Shown: positions 46,420 through 56,542 of the stretch, in pieces
Layout of the letters: every line of letters starts with the position of its first letter
Position numbering within the stretch: the stretch's first letter is position 1
From: Hesseltinella vesiculosa
Taxonomy: Eukaryota; Mucoromycota; Mucoromycetes; Mucorales; Cunninghamellaceae
Length of the DNA: 64,000 nt
Assembly: GCA_002104935.1 (NCBI GenBank)
Contig: MCGT01000009.1
Location: 62,001-126,000, forward strand
Direction of reading: 5' to 3'
The notes under the pieces: model-generated
The model's input: the letters and a program-made list of their open reading frames with translations, nothing else
Databases searched by the model: none
Told to the model about the DNA's origin: nothing
Translations under genes and position numbers: made by a program

Positions 46420-47648
46420 ATGTTTTCCTCATTGCTCAAATGTCGGCGGGTTTTTCTCCCAAAGCATTCACAGTTATGTTCATATTCTGTTGTAAGCAAA
46501 GAAATTTACGACATCTCCAGTGACACTGCGACCAAACCAACGGATGCAATGTTTGATGTGATGAAGCAGGCTTCCAAGGAAGACGACGTTTTTGGGGTAT
46601 TAAAAGGGGATGGAAGTGCCTGGCATGAAATATTAATGCCTGGTCGTAGATGGATTCCACCACAAATTCTCTGGAAAGTCATGTGGCAAAGATGCTTGGA
46701 CATGAATCGGCCCTGTTCTGCGCCTCCGGCAGTATGACTAACCAGCTCGGATTGCGCGTTTCGTTGAAGCAACCGCCCCATTCTGTGCTTGCAGATGCCC
46801 GGTCTCATATTAATCTGTACGAATGTGGCGGACTAGCATACCATTCACAGGCACCATTGACAGCGGTGATGCCCAGGGGTGCTCATCTCACGGTCCACGA
46901 CATCGAACGCCATGTGATAAAGGACGACTTGTGTGGTGCCATGACAAAAGTGATTGCGGTAGAAAACACCTTGAATGGAACTATTATGGACGTCAATGAA
47001 CTCCAATCTATCTCTAAATATGCCAAGGAACACGGCTACCTACTGCACATGGATGGGGCAAGACTGTGGGAAGCAAGTGCTGCCAAAAACATTCCTCTCT
47101 CTGCGTACGGAAGTCTCTGTGACACAGTATCTGTTTGTGTATCAAAGGGCGTTGGTGCACCCATTGGATCCTTACTGGTGAGTGACAATGAGACCATCCG
47201 GAAAGCAAGGCATCTGCGAAAGTTGATGGGCGGTGGATGGCGCCAAAGTGGGGGCTTGGCTGCCGTTGCAGATTATTGCTTGGAGAACGTGCTTCCAACG
47301 ATGAAAGATACTCAAAAGCGCACTCAACGCCTATGGGAAGGACTGGAAGAACTTGGTATGAAAGCGTTGCTACCGGTGGAAACCAACATGATCTTCATCG
47401 ACACCCGTGGTATAATCCCAATGAAACTCTGGGCTAATCACTTGCTTGAATATGGAAATATCAAAATCGATGCATCAGATGACCGAGCCAGTCGAATCGT
47501 CCTGCACTACCAAATCACGGATAATGTTGTTGATCTTATGCTGGACATCACAAGAAAATTGATACATGATGCTGGTACCAAGCCCGACGACGGTCCAACT
47601 CCTGTTGATGCATCCCATATTTATCCTTCCGCATCGCCAATCATATAA
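46420..47648 (+). CDS. GLY1: low-specificity L-threonine aldolase
   Basis: Exons 46420-46596 and 46650-47648 encode 391 residues. The enzyme is PLP-dependent and splits threonine to glycine and acetaldehyde. Seen: DISSDTATKPTDAMFDVM, EDDVFG joined across the intron to DSTTNSLESHVAKMLGHESA, HMDGARLWEAS, and the PLP lysine in CVSKGVGAPIGSLL (Lys225). A GGGWRQSGGLAAVADY block also fits. The N-terminus MFSSLLKCRRVFLPKHSQL looks like a mitochondrial presequence, which yeast Gly1 lacks. The intron (53 bp) uses GTATTA as donor. The long upstream repeat region contains its promoter. Confidence 0.92.
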
Positions 47649-47962
47649 AAGAAAATGCTTTGGCAACCAGTTTCTGTCGTGCGCCATTTAAAGGAACGTT
47701 AGAAAATTTGAAATTATACATGGTGTAGTGAATGCTTCGTGATCGTACAGTAGAAGATCATGAGCTTGAGTGGAGCGTAGCGGAGCGGACATGGCATGAT
47801 TTAGGAAATTTAGGCACGGATGCCTACGGTGTCGCGCGTTTTTATTTCAGGTGGAGCGTGCAGTTCATGTATGAATAAAGGGGGAGGGGGGAAATTTGTT
47901 TTCAAACTTAAAAATGGCATAATTTTATTGAAACGACTTGCGTTCGTTTTTTTTTTAGTGGA
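47649..47962. other. intergenic region
   Basis: This is 314 bp between threonine aldolase and the YVRKS relic, containing a GAGGGGGGA purine patch. I see no gene. Confidence 0.4.
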
Positions 47963-49069
47963 TCAACGCTCTGACTTTGTGCAGTGGCTGATGCATTCGC
48001 CATCTACAAGTTTAATGCCAGTTGATCGAAAAAGGTAATCCATGACTGTGGCAACGCGGCGATACACTGTCATCTCAGAATCATCTTGTTGCCAGTCGGC
48101 AACAGCTTCAATCACCTTCTCCATGATGGAGAGCATACGGTAGTCTTGTGAGTGGCGATTCTTTTCAAGGTGTGAACGTTTCAAATCAAGGATCAGAGCC
48201 AGAACATCTTCAATGGATGTGTGGAATTTAGTATAAACACGGCAAGTAATGGCCATGGCGAATGGTATCGTTGAACCAGGTAACTGATTTGCATGACACA
48301 AATACTGCGGAAACGCGCGATCGTTCTTTTAATCGCAAGATCATTGATTCGATGAGGCGCCTCCTCATGTTATCATCAGAACAGCCTTGCGTGGACTTCC
48401 TAACATAGCCTACAATTTTGTGGCCATCTTTCTCCAAATTGCTAATTTCCATTTGGTAGTTTGGCAGATAATTAAAAATCAACAGCGCAGCATCATCTAT
48501 CAATTCGACAGTCAGTATCATTGTCCCATTCCTTTTTTTTTAATCTTACTCCAAATTTCATTCTTCAGTACAAACAAACGCCGCAGACGGTTCGGCTTCT
48601 TGGCGTGAATTTGTTGTTTCATGAAATTCACACCTTTCCTTGAGCACCACATTGAAAACGGCTGCACGGTTTGGAATCTTTCAGGCTTGATGTGTTCTTC
48701 AATGCTCGTTAATACTTGTTGGCAAGAGACTTCTTGTTCGCTATATAAACTGCCGTTCAAGCTGTGCAATGTAATGACAATGTTTATAAAGTCCACAAGC
48801 TGCCCATAGCTTAGATCGTGAGATGATCGTTCGTTGAAACTGGTAAGATCAAGCGAGGAATTTGTTTCAACGTACTGCTTGTACGTAAATTGGCGGGCAT
48901 ATAGCATTGGTTTAGAAACAACGATTGGTTCTTCAGGATTGTCCAAATGCACGAGGGCCAGGTGCTCCAATCCTTGCAGGCGCTGGAGGCCAAGCTTGAC
49001 GTTTTTTTCATCATAAGGCAGATGAAAGAATATGCAAACTGCTTGTGCTAAAGTAACTGGAATGGTCAT
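47963..49069 (-). pseudogene. YVRKS-motif, serine-recombinase-like protein, probably decayed
   Basis: The first exon (48550-49069, ATG at 49069) joins in phase to a second (from 48496, 53-bp intron). The join reads NEIWNDAALLIFNYLPN, then KIVGYVRKSTQGCSDDN, MRRRLIESMILRLKERS and VSAVFVSCKS. The KIVGYVRKS start and the RRRLIES/LKERS helix resemble the N-terminal catalytic segment of serine recombinases, and I associate this segment with repeated mucoralean proteins; neither link is proven. After this the frame runs to a stop at 48228. A different frame (47963-48301) continues with coherent protein-like sequence (IEDVLALILDLKRSHLE to TGIKLVDGE), which suggests a frameshift near 48250-48290. The catalytic Ser, if any, would be the Ser of YVRKS. 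Function unknown. Confidence 0.55.
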
Positions 49070-49297
49070 AGTAAAACAAGATCCTGGAAACACAAAAAAA
49101 GTTGAAAAGATCTCTTCTAGTCTTGCCCAACTTTTGCTTTTTATACGTCGCACAAGCCAAGGCAAATTTGGCGCAGCTTTTTTTTTTTTGTCAGGATGAC
49201 CAAATGCATAATGTCGCATTTTTGAGAAAGTTGCCTTTTTCCACGATCCTTGGTGCTTGCGCTTCTGGTGTTGTTCAAATCAGCATGACAATTCCAC

Positions 49298-50135
49298 CTA
49301 CAGGGAACAACCTACAAACACATTGGAATCGGCACAAACACTCATCACTATGCGAGAGATGTTTTCCCATGTCGCCATATCTTTGGCAATCGGCTTCACT
49401 TGGTAATGGGGTTTCCATTCATGTTGGGTCTTGGTGAAGCGACGACTCCAAACGGTGAAAAGCTCTTCAGCAGAGGACGCCTTCAAAGACATTGACCAGT
49501 CAGCAATATTCTCGATTCGGGAATTAGCGAAGGCTATCAGTGATGGTCGCCTTGTTTCAAGGATGTACGATTTTAGGAGGTGATATTCTTCCTACGGACG
49601 TATGGCCGAATGGCCAGAACCACTCCCGGTGTCTTGTCCCGTCCCGTGTTCTACCCCAGGTCTTGTGTCTTGTGTTCTGCTTGTGTGTGCTTTTATGCCA
49701 CGATTTGCGATCCGACCATTGCATCGATTGGAAACCTTGTATAGCAACTCAAGATGGCATATACCTCGTTTCTGGCCGTAGTAGAACGACCAGCATAAGT
49801 CACGTATAACTTTGATGGTGCTGTACGCAAACAACTGTGGTTATACTGGCATCCAACCAAGTCTCTAGTCAATAAATACTTATCAAGCAAACGGAAGAGC
49901 AGAACGAAGATGTAGCACATTTAATCAGGAATTCTTTGAAATAAAGTGAAGTGATAAAAAACTAACTTGGATATGCGTTCTTTGGAGAAAGCCATCGCCC
50001 GCAACCATTTTCTAAAATTGACCATGATCCACTAGGACGAAGTTTATGTCTCCTGGCCATCCAATTCTGGAGATACGACCCATTGACTTGATATAGGCCT
50101 GATGGTATTTGAAAGAACAGAAAAACCCTGCCTCG
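49298..50135 (-). pseudogene. fragmented unknown gene split by a 340-bp insertion
   Basis: Two coherent minus-strand coding stretches lie either side of a non-coding block. Upstream (50003-50105): YHQAYIKSMGRISRIGWP, then GDINFVLVDHG. Downstream (49298-49580): EYHLLKSYILETRRPSL, then IENIADWSMSLKASSAEELF and KTQHEWKPHYQVKPIAKD. If 49591-49930 and one ATTCTT copy are ignored, the frame reads straight through as YFKEYHLLK. The 5' part seems lost where the repeats begin near 50150. I do not recognise the family. It may be part of the same ancestral locus as the YVRKS relic. Confidence 0.5.
49591..49930. mobile_element. 340-bp insertion with ATTCTT flanks
   Basis: ATTCTT occurs at 49585-49590 and again at 49931-49936, directly flanking a non-coding block. 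The ends show TCCT and AGGA near the borders, a weak 4-bp inverted match. The block contains GTGTCTTGTC-type runs and an AATAAA at about 49870. A solo LTR or small non-autonomous element is possible, but no TG...CA ends are present. Target-site duplication is inferred from the flanks and the restored reading frame of the host gene. Confidence 0.5.
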
Positions 50136-50244
50136 TAGCTACGCAACCGCTACTCAACTGCCCCTAACGCTACTCAGCAACACATTATTTATCAGCCACT
50201 GCATAATACCCCCTCCCCTCCCGCACAAGGCTAGGTCCGCGCTT

Positions 50245-51490
50245 AGCTGGTCAATGAGTGATCCATCAAGGCTAAGGTTTTTACCATGGGCATCACTTAT
50301 CACCTACTACCATCATGCCAAATTAGAAGGTGATCGGGGGAGATCGATTTTGGCTTGATTTCAGTACCCTCGATTTTTGGCTGTAGAACGCTTTTTTTCT
50401 GGTTTGTGTCGGTTTTGACAGTTTTTTAGCTGGGGGAGCGGAGAATGGAATTCATGATTCTTCAAACTTTGGCTGGGCAATCTTGCTCAATCGATGTGGT
50501 TTTTTCAGCATCATTAGTGTATGTCATTTTTGATATCCACACAAAAAATGAATTGGATCCATCAGTTCAAAGCCAATCTATCATGTTTTTTTGATTTTTC
50601 AAAATCCCTGAGGGTCCCCTGACCATTTTTGAACGAAAACGTAGGGAGCCCTAAATGTGTGCCAAAAATAAATTCTACACCAATCGTCACTGGATTTTCA
50701 GGGCACTTGTATATGATATGCACTGTTCATGGTCAAGGTATCAGATCTCTACTGTAACTTTCTGGTGAGCTACGCGTGCATAAAAACATGCCTATTGCCT
50801 GCGTTCAATTCCCAGTGACGCCAGCTTAAAAAAAATAAATCAATTAAAAGCCCGCATACATGCGTTCGATTCCCAGGGAAGCTACTCCACCTGGCTGTCC
50901 TACTCTCTAGATCACCATCCAGTGATCCATCAAGGCTTAAATTTTAGCCATTATCAGTGCTCATCACCTACTATCACCAAGCCAAATGTGAAGCTGATCG
51001 AAGAAAAAAAATTTTTTGAAAAAAAAAAAAAAGTAAACAGCTCTAGCTCGTCAATGAGTGATCCATCAAGGCTTAAATTTTAGCCATCAGCATCACTTGT
51101 CACCTACTATCACCATGCCAAATGTGAAGCTGATCGGAGAAACTTTTTTTTTCGAGAAAAAAAAAAGGAAACGGCTCTAGCTGGTCAATGAGTGATCCAT
51201 CAAGGCTAAGGTTTTTACCATGGGCATCACTTATCACCTACTATCACCATGCCAAATTAGAAGGCGATCGGAGGAGGTCAATTTTGGCTTGACTTCAGCA
51301 CCCTCGATTTTTGGCTGTAGAACGCTTTTTTTCTGGTTTGTGTCGGTTTTGACAGTTTTTTAGCTGGGGGAGAATGGAATTCATGATTCTTCAAACTTTG
51401 GCTGGGCAATCTAGCTTGATCGATGTGATTTTTTCAGTATCCTTAGTGTATGTCATCGTTGATATCCACACAAAAAATGAGCTGGATCCA
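50245..51490 (+). repeat. tandem and dispersed repeat cluster
   Basis: A unit starting TCAATGAGTGATCCATCAAG appears at about 50250, 50920 (first bases changed), 51050 and 51184. The second to fourth are spaced about 130 bp. A longer version, running through TTTTTGGCTGTAGAACGC and ending near GATATCCACACAAAAAATGA, occurs twice in direct orientation (50245-50570 and 51178-51490) with few differences. A stretch at 50570-50790 matches the repeat at 45.6-45.87 kb. No gene is present. Two B-box-like sequences (GTTCAATTCCC and GTTCGATTCCC) lie at about 50799 and 50864. Confidence 0.8.
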
Positions 51491-51507
51491 TTTTCGCCCA
51501 AAAACAT

Positions 51508-52600
51508 GAAGAAACGCTCCAACAGTATTTGGCCGTAAACGCACTCCATTTTTGCAACGACATCTCCGTCACCTTCAGTCTCGACGTAACCAAATACTAC
51601 GTAGATCCAAAGTATCATACCACGACCGCATCACTTTGATCCCGGATCTCCTACAGGTTGAAGCTTCCATCTCCCGCGTCCAAGAAAAACTGGCTCTCGG
51701 CTTAACCCTGAAGGCTCGTCGCCACTGGCTAGAAAACGGCGAACGATCCCTCGGTTTCCTCAAAAGATCCGCAGCTGACCGTTCGGCCCGCACGACCATT
51801 CCCGCACTTATCCACCCTGTCACAGGCAGCATGTGCTCATCCATTCCAGCTATGTCCACCGCGGCTTCCAGCTTTTACTCGACACTGTATCAAGACGATC
51901 CAGTTGACCCTCTCTCCATCCAAATCTTATTGGCGGCAATGCCCGCTTCTACAAAAGTGTCCACTTCAGAATCTGAGTTTCTGCTCCATCCGTTTGCAGT
52001 TGACGAAATTGTTTCTGCTGCTAGCCGCACTCCTCCCCGTAGTAGTCTCGGCCTGGACGGTCTTCCCTACACAGTACTTCGTCTGCTATTGTCATATCCT
52101 CACCTTTCTCAGCTGGTCGTCACGCTCTTCAATCAGGCGCTGTTCGAAGACTCTTCCCAACATCTTGGTCACCCACCGCCCAGTCTTTCCTACCCAAGAA
52201 AGGGGACCTCTCCCTCCTAGCCAACTGGCGCCCCATTTCACTCATTAACACCGATGCCAAGATCTTCACCCGTCTGATGGCGAGCCGGTTACAACCCATT
52301 TGTCAACGGGTGACCCACTCCTCCCGAACGGGCTTCATCCGAGGCAGATTCATTGGAGAAAACGGCGCTCTTGCGCACATGATGCTAGACGACGCTAGGC
52401 TGTCAAGAAAAGGCCTACGATCGAGTCCGCCTGTCCTACCTGTCACAGTACTCCGCCATTACCGCTCCCCCCCCTCCTCCCTTCCCTCGTATCCCCCATT
52501 GCCAGTTTCTTCAGTTCCAAAAAGATCAGGATCAACATCAATGGAACGCTCTCTGGCCCGGTCATCCAACGCCGAGGTTTGCGGCGCTAGCCATTATTTT
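51508..52600 (+). pseudogene. decayed non-LTR (LINE) reverse transcriptase fragment
   Basis: Three frames together give a LINE-type reverse transcriptase region. First RQHLRHLQSRRNQI-like helix-rich sequence with RRHWLENGERSLGFLKRSA. Then, after a shift near 52160, FLPKKGDLSLLANWRPISL, LINTDAKIFTRLMASRL and GFIRGRFIGENGALAHMM. Then, after another shift near 52400, CQEKAYDRV, the RT motif A. The relic ends around INGTLSGPVIQRRGLRR without the YADD motif. Endonuclease and RNase H parts are absent. It is a dead, 5'- and 3'-truncated copy beside the repeat cluster. Confidence 0.85.
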
Positions 52601-52910
52601 TATTCTGCTTGGCTATTTTGCAGTCGACTGAGGCTTGGCTGATTGATTTTGATGATGGGGTTTTTTGTTACAAACTTGAGATGTCTTTTCTGTTATGGTA
52701 GTCAATTATGCCCAGGTTATTCAAATTCTCAACATGAAATGCTTGCCTAGTGATCCAATGAAAGAAGTAGTCCATGTGTAACATTTTTTTGTTAGCGTAT
52801 GGGAAAGAAACAGTTTGATTGGAGGCTGATTTTCATTTTTTTTCCTGTGTGCGGCGAGTCGGTCTATCTATTTTTTGCAGACTTTCTTTCGCAGATTCTC
52901 TAGTTCAGCA
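52601..52910. other. intergenic region
   Basis: About 310 bp between the LINE relic and PEX4. I see no gene; the last 60 bp are T-rich. Confidence 0.4.
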
Positions 52911-53504
52911 ATGGATTCTGTTTCAAGAAGGCTATTAAAAGAATTAAAGGAGTATAGCAAAGTTGATCCCAGTCACCCAGAAATCACTTATATTGGTCCA
53001 GCAGATGATGATAATCTAATGGAGTGGACTGCTCATTTGAAAGGGCTTTCTGGCACTCCATACGAAGGTAGACAATAAATAAACAAGGAAATGCTGGCAT
53101 AACTGAAATCCCAATTGTTCACAAGGTGGGACGTTTGAGCTTTTTATAAAGGTACCTTCCCATTATCCAATGCAACCACCTACCATATCCTTTGTCACAA
53201 CAGTTTGCCATCCTAACGTACATATTAAGGTTTGCTTTGTCATGTTGGTTATCCTCATTCGACTCATAAAAATTCACCCCTTTCACTTTAGACAGGCGAA
53301 ATTTGTTTGGACATTTTGAAAACCGACTGGAGCCCTGCTTGGACGCTCAAATCTGCCGTGTTAGCTATATCTTTACTTTTGTCAAATCCAGAGCCAAACT
53401 CACCCCTGAACTGTGACGCAGCCAACCTTTTAAAATGTGATGATACCCTTGGCTATGAAAGCCTGGTTAGAATGTATACTAGCTTGCACGCAATCAAAGA
53501 ATAA
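52911..53504 (+). CDS. PEX4: peroxisomal ubiquitin-conjugating enzyme Pex4
   Basis: Exons 52911-53067, 53126-53229 and 53292-53504 encode 157 residues of an E2 fold. Seen: RRLLKELKEYSK, GTPYEGGTFEL joined across the first intron, YPMQPPTISFVT, CHPNVHIKTGEICLD with the catalytic Cys92, and WSPAWTLKSAVLAISLLLSN followed by PEPNSPLNCDAANL. The last two blocks are the Pex4/Ubc10 hallmark. Pex4 monoubiquitinates the import receptor Pex5 at the peroxisome so that it can be recycled. Yeast Pex4 also has a free C-terminal extension; none is seen here. The stop codon lies in an AATAAA (53500-53505). Confidence 0.94.
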
Positions 53505-53586
53505 AAGCTGTTTATGGCAATGGCGCAAGCCAAAGCAAACTGGTTGGAACCTCCGATTTTTTTTTTTTCCTTCTTCAGAATTTACC

Positions 53587-54291
53587 ATGAAGTAAGAATT
53601 CTACTTACAACTGCATTTCCATAATACCCTAATAATATTTTTTTCAATGTAGTGTCGTAAAAGAGATCCAGAGGATCAATGAAGCTGAAATGGGAGCAGG
53701 CTTCTCAGAAGGTAGCTCGTGGCATGCGCAGTACAAAGATTCATCCTGGGTGTTTGTCAGTAACTTGGATTATGAGCTCACAGAAGGCGATGTTATTTGT
53801 ATATTTTCTCAGTAAGAAAGTTCAAAATATGGTAGAGCGCTGACCCCACTGACCTGCCGCATGGTATTAGATATGGTGAACTGATGAATATTGAGTTGGT
53901 TCGAGATCAGAAGACTGGCAAATCGCGAGGATTTGGATTCTTGCAATACGAAGATCAGCGAAGTACCATCTTGGCTGTAGATAATCTAAATGGGAGCAAA
54001 GTCCTGGAACGAACATTGCGAGTAGATCATTCCCATGGACCAAGAAAGAGAATGAAACAGGGTGATGACGAAAGCGACGACGAAACAAGAGAACGTCGCA
54101 ATATTGCCCCACCAACCATGGAAGTTACCGTGGAGCCAGAGTCTGTTAAACAATCAGCCAATAGTGCCGAGCTCGACGAAGAAGACCCCATGGCCGAATA
54201 CATCGCAAACAAGAAAAGAAAGAAGTTGGAGAAGAAACTAGAGAAGAAATCAAATAAAAGGAAGAAGCACCACAGTGATGGCCGGCAATAA
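53587..54291 (+). CDS. IST3: RES-complex RNA-binding protein Ist3/Snu17 (RBMX2)
   Basis: Exons 53587-53591 (only ATGAA), 53653-53811 and 53871-54291 encode 194 residues. The family signature is [14 protein letters not shown], then [18 protein letters not shown], and [20 protein letters not shown] (joined across the second intron). One RRM (about residues 33-111) has RNP1 [12 protein letters not shown]. The tail is acidic then very Lys-rich, with [13 protein letters not shown]. Ist3 is the core of the RES complex that helps splice and retain pre-mRNA before spliceosome activation. The 5-nt first exon is the strongest reason to trust the splice model, since without it the protein lacks Met-Asn. 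Confidence 0.95.
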
Positions 54292-54337
54292 AAAAAATCT
54301 CATGCATTGTGAATGTCTATTTACTTGCAATTCAATT

Positions 54338-56078
54338 TTAGACGACAAGTGGCGTATGATGAGTTGGGGAGGTAGGGGAGGCTGGGGAGGTTGGGCTTTC
54401 CGGCATGGCTCGCCGAAGAATGCTGGCTGTGCGCCTTGGAATCGAAGTAGATGTGGCCATAGTGTGAGAGGGAGCCGCTGAAGATGATACAGAATACATA
54501 GATGATGACGATAGGCTGACCGAGCGCCGCAAGTCATCTCGGATTCTACGAATGTTGATGGCCAAGGGTGGTTTGGAGGAGGACGGGGAAGTAGGCTGGA
54601 ATTGCTGTTGTCGTTGAAGCTCGCTGTCATCCTCGACGAGTACCTTTGAGGAGGCAGAAGTGCATTCTTGTTCCGAGGCAAGGAGCTGTTCAAGGATTTG
54701 TTGGGGTAGACGCGACACACATACGACAGGGAAGACGCCTTTTTGACCAGACATCACGTTAAACCCAAGTCCCCAGCCGTCATCAAATTGAATGGCCACA
54801 CAAACAATGTCACCGGCCTCCAAGCCCAGCTCATCGTCCATCTGCGGTGGGTAAGGATGCACCACTTGATAGAATTCTTCTTCGAATGTAGGTTTGTCTT
54901 CTGGATCTTGCACTGGGACGATCGATGGGTCCGGTAGTGTAGGTAATAGCATCGGTTCAATTGGGCTAATAGGCACAGGCGACGAAGGTATCGCATTCTG
55001 AAAACTGGAAGTTGAAGGGGGTGGTTGTCTGGTATTATGCGGGATGCTTGTTGCTAGGGATATAATCTCATGATGGTCGTCGAATGGGTCCGATTCTCGA
55101 TAGTCTTCACCATACACATCGTTATGCACAAGGACTTTGTCGCCATGAACGGCTGTTGCTGTATATGTCGCAAACGAGAATCCATTTTCTTGTCGTATCC
55201 GCTTCTTTTTGCCACGGCAGCAAAAGAAGAAAATGGCAAAGCCAGCTATTGCGGCTGCTACAACACACCCAACAACAATTCCAACTATCGCACCAGTGGA
55301 TAGGGAATGACAAGACACGCTTTGACAACATGTATCGGTGGTATTTTGCTGGCAATAAACGCAGGCATCATTCACGTTGTCATTAAACCCTAGTTAAAAA
55401 AAAAAAAAAAAAGTCAGCCACACCATCGAGGATTGCAGAGGAGACCCTACCGCAATTATTAGGTTCATTGATGCTTCCGCTTATGCAGGTTGGCAAAGAT
55501 CCATCATAGCCTGCCCAGTCTGAGCATGAAGAAGACAGCGCTGACAAGGAGGTGTTTAGCATCTGCTTATTGGGGCAAACGGAATTATCCAGAGTGATAT
55601 TTGCCAAGCTGGAAACCCAGGCATCACAGGTTGGTCGGCAAAGAGGCTGTGGTTGGATGCCCTTTTGGTAATTGCAAGGAAGCGACGATTCAGCATCCTG
55701 GATCAATGCTGTACAAAGCCTGGATAGCGAATATCGAGCATAGGGGAATGTTTGCTGTGACGATGTGTTGGATGTACAACCAAGTGAATCAGCATAGGCT
55801 TTGGAAGAGTGAGTGTAGGCTAGTAAGCTTTGGTCAAGCTGGTCTATTGTTGGAAGGGCACCATTAGACGCAAAATTGTACTTGTTCAAGGCACCAATGC
55901 CAACGTAATATTGGCTAAATGCCCCACAGTACTTTGAGTTTTGCAAGGACAAGCAGGATGAATTGGTTGATTGGCTGTTTACGTTGGAGGAAGCAAACAC
56001 AGTAAAGAAGATCACCTTGGCAATGGTCTTGCAAGGCTTAAAGATAACAAGCTTCCCATCAGGGCTTGGTATTGTCAT
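54338..56078 (-). CDS. transmembrane protein with Cys-rich ectodomain and SH3 domain
   Basis: Exons 55451-56078 and 54338-55389 encode 559 residues. A signal-anchor or signal peptide spans about residues 15-35. The ectodomain to about 235 has many Cys (SCLSLQNSKYCGAF, CTSNTSSQQ, CRPTCDAW, then CVYCQQNTTDTCC) and N-glycosylation-like NxS/T sites. One transmembrane helix (IVGIVVGCVVAAAIAGFA) is followed by KKKR. The cytoplasmic part has an SH3 domain at about 350-405 (VVHPYPPQMDDELGL, then DGWGLGFNV and GVFPVVCV) and a Ser/Pro-rich tail. This is a sensor-like layout (compare Fus1/Sho1), found in mucoralean fungi; the pathway is unknown. It converges with IST3. Confidence 0.75.
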
Positions 56079-56542
56079 CGAGATTTACAGTAATAGCTAC
56101 AAATACGCAGAATCAGTTCTCAACAGCTGATTAGGATTAAAGCTTGGTTATGATGAAACAAGGTGCAGTCCGTCCCTTTTGTTCTCCATTTTTTAATGTC
56201 TTGCTTTTTGGCCAATCAAATCCGTTTACTACTTCAGTGCAACAGGCGAGGAGAATCGCTGGCAGCACATCGATGTTTTTACTTTCATGGCACGCTTTTT
56301 TCCATATTGGTAAGCTCAACAGGCCAACCTCTGAATTCAGCACGATTTGAATCGTCAGAAAGGTCTTATTTTTTGCTGCCTGGGCCATGCAGACAACCGC
56401 TGGCAGACGGTGGAGCCACAAGCAATCGAGCAAGTCAATCCCGACTTCAATTTTTTTTTTTCTCGGGTTTTTGTTTTTCTTGTTTCCTTCTTTCACTTCA
56501 TCTCTTTTGCTTTTTTTTATTTTATTTTATTTTTGCTGTGCA
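56079..56542. other. divergent promoter region
   Basis: This is 464 bp between the SH3 protein gene and NOT2. The last 90 bp are T-rich, with several TTTTATTTT runs. I see no gene. Confidence 0.45.

Noticed and set aside
49591..49930. Solo LTR call for the 340-bp block
   Set aside because: Ends are not TG...CA and no primer-binding or polypurine site was found; called only as an insertion.
50795..50880. Possible tRNA gene around two GTTCGATTCCC-like B boxes
   Set aside because: No A box, no acceptor stem pairing and no anticodon arm could be found; kept only as a SINE hint.
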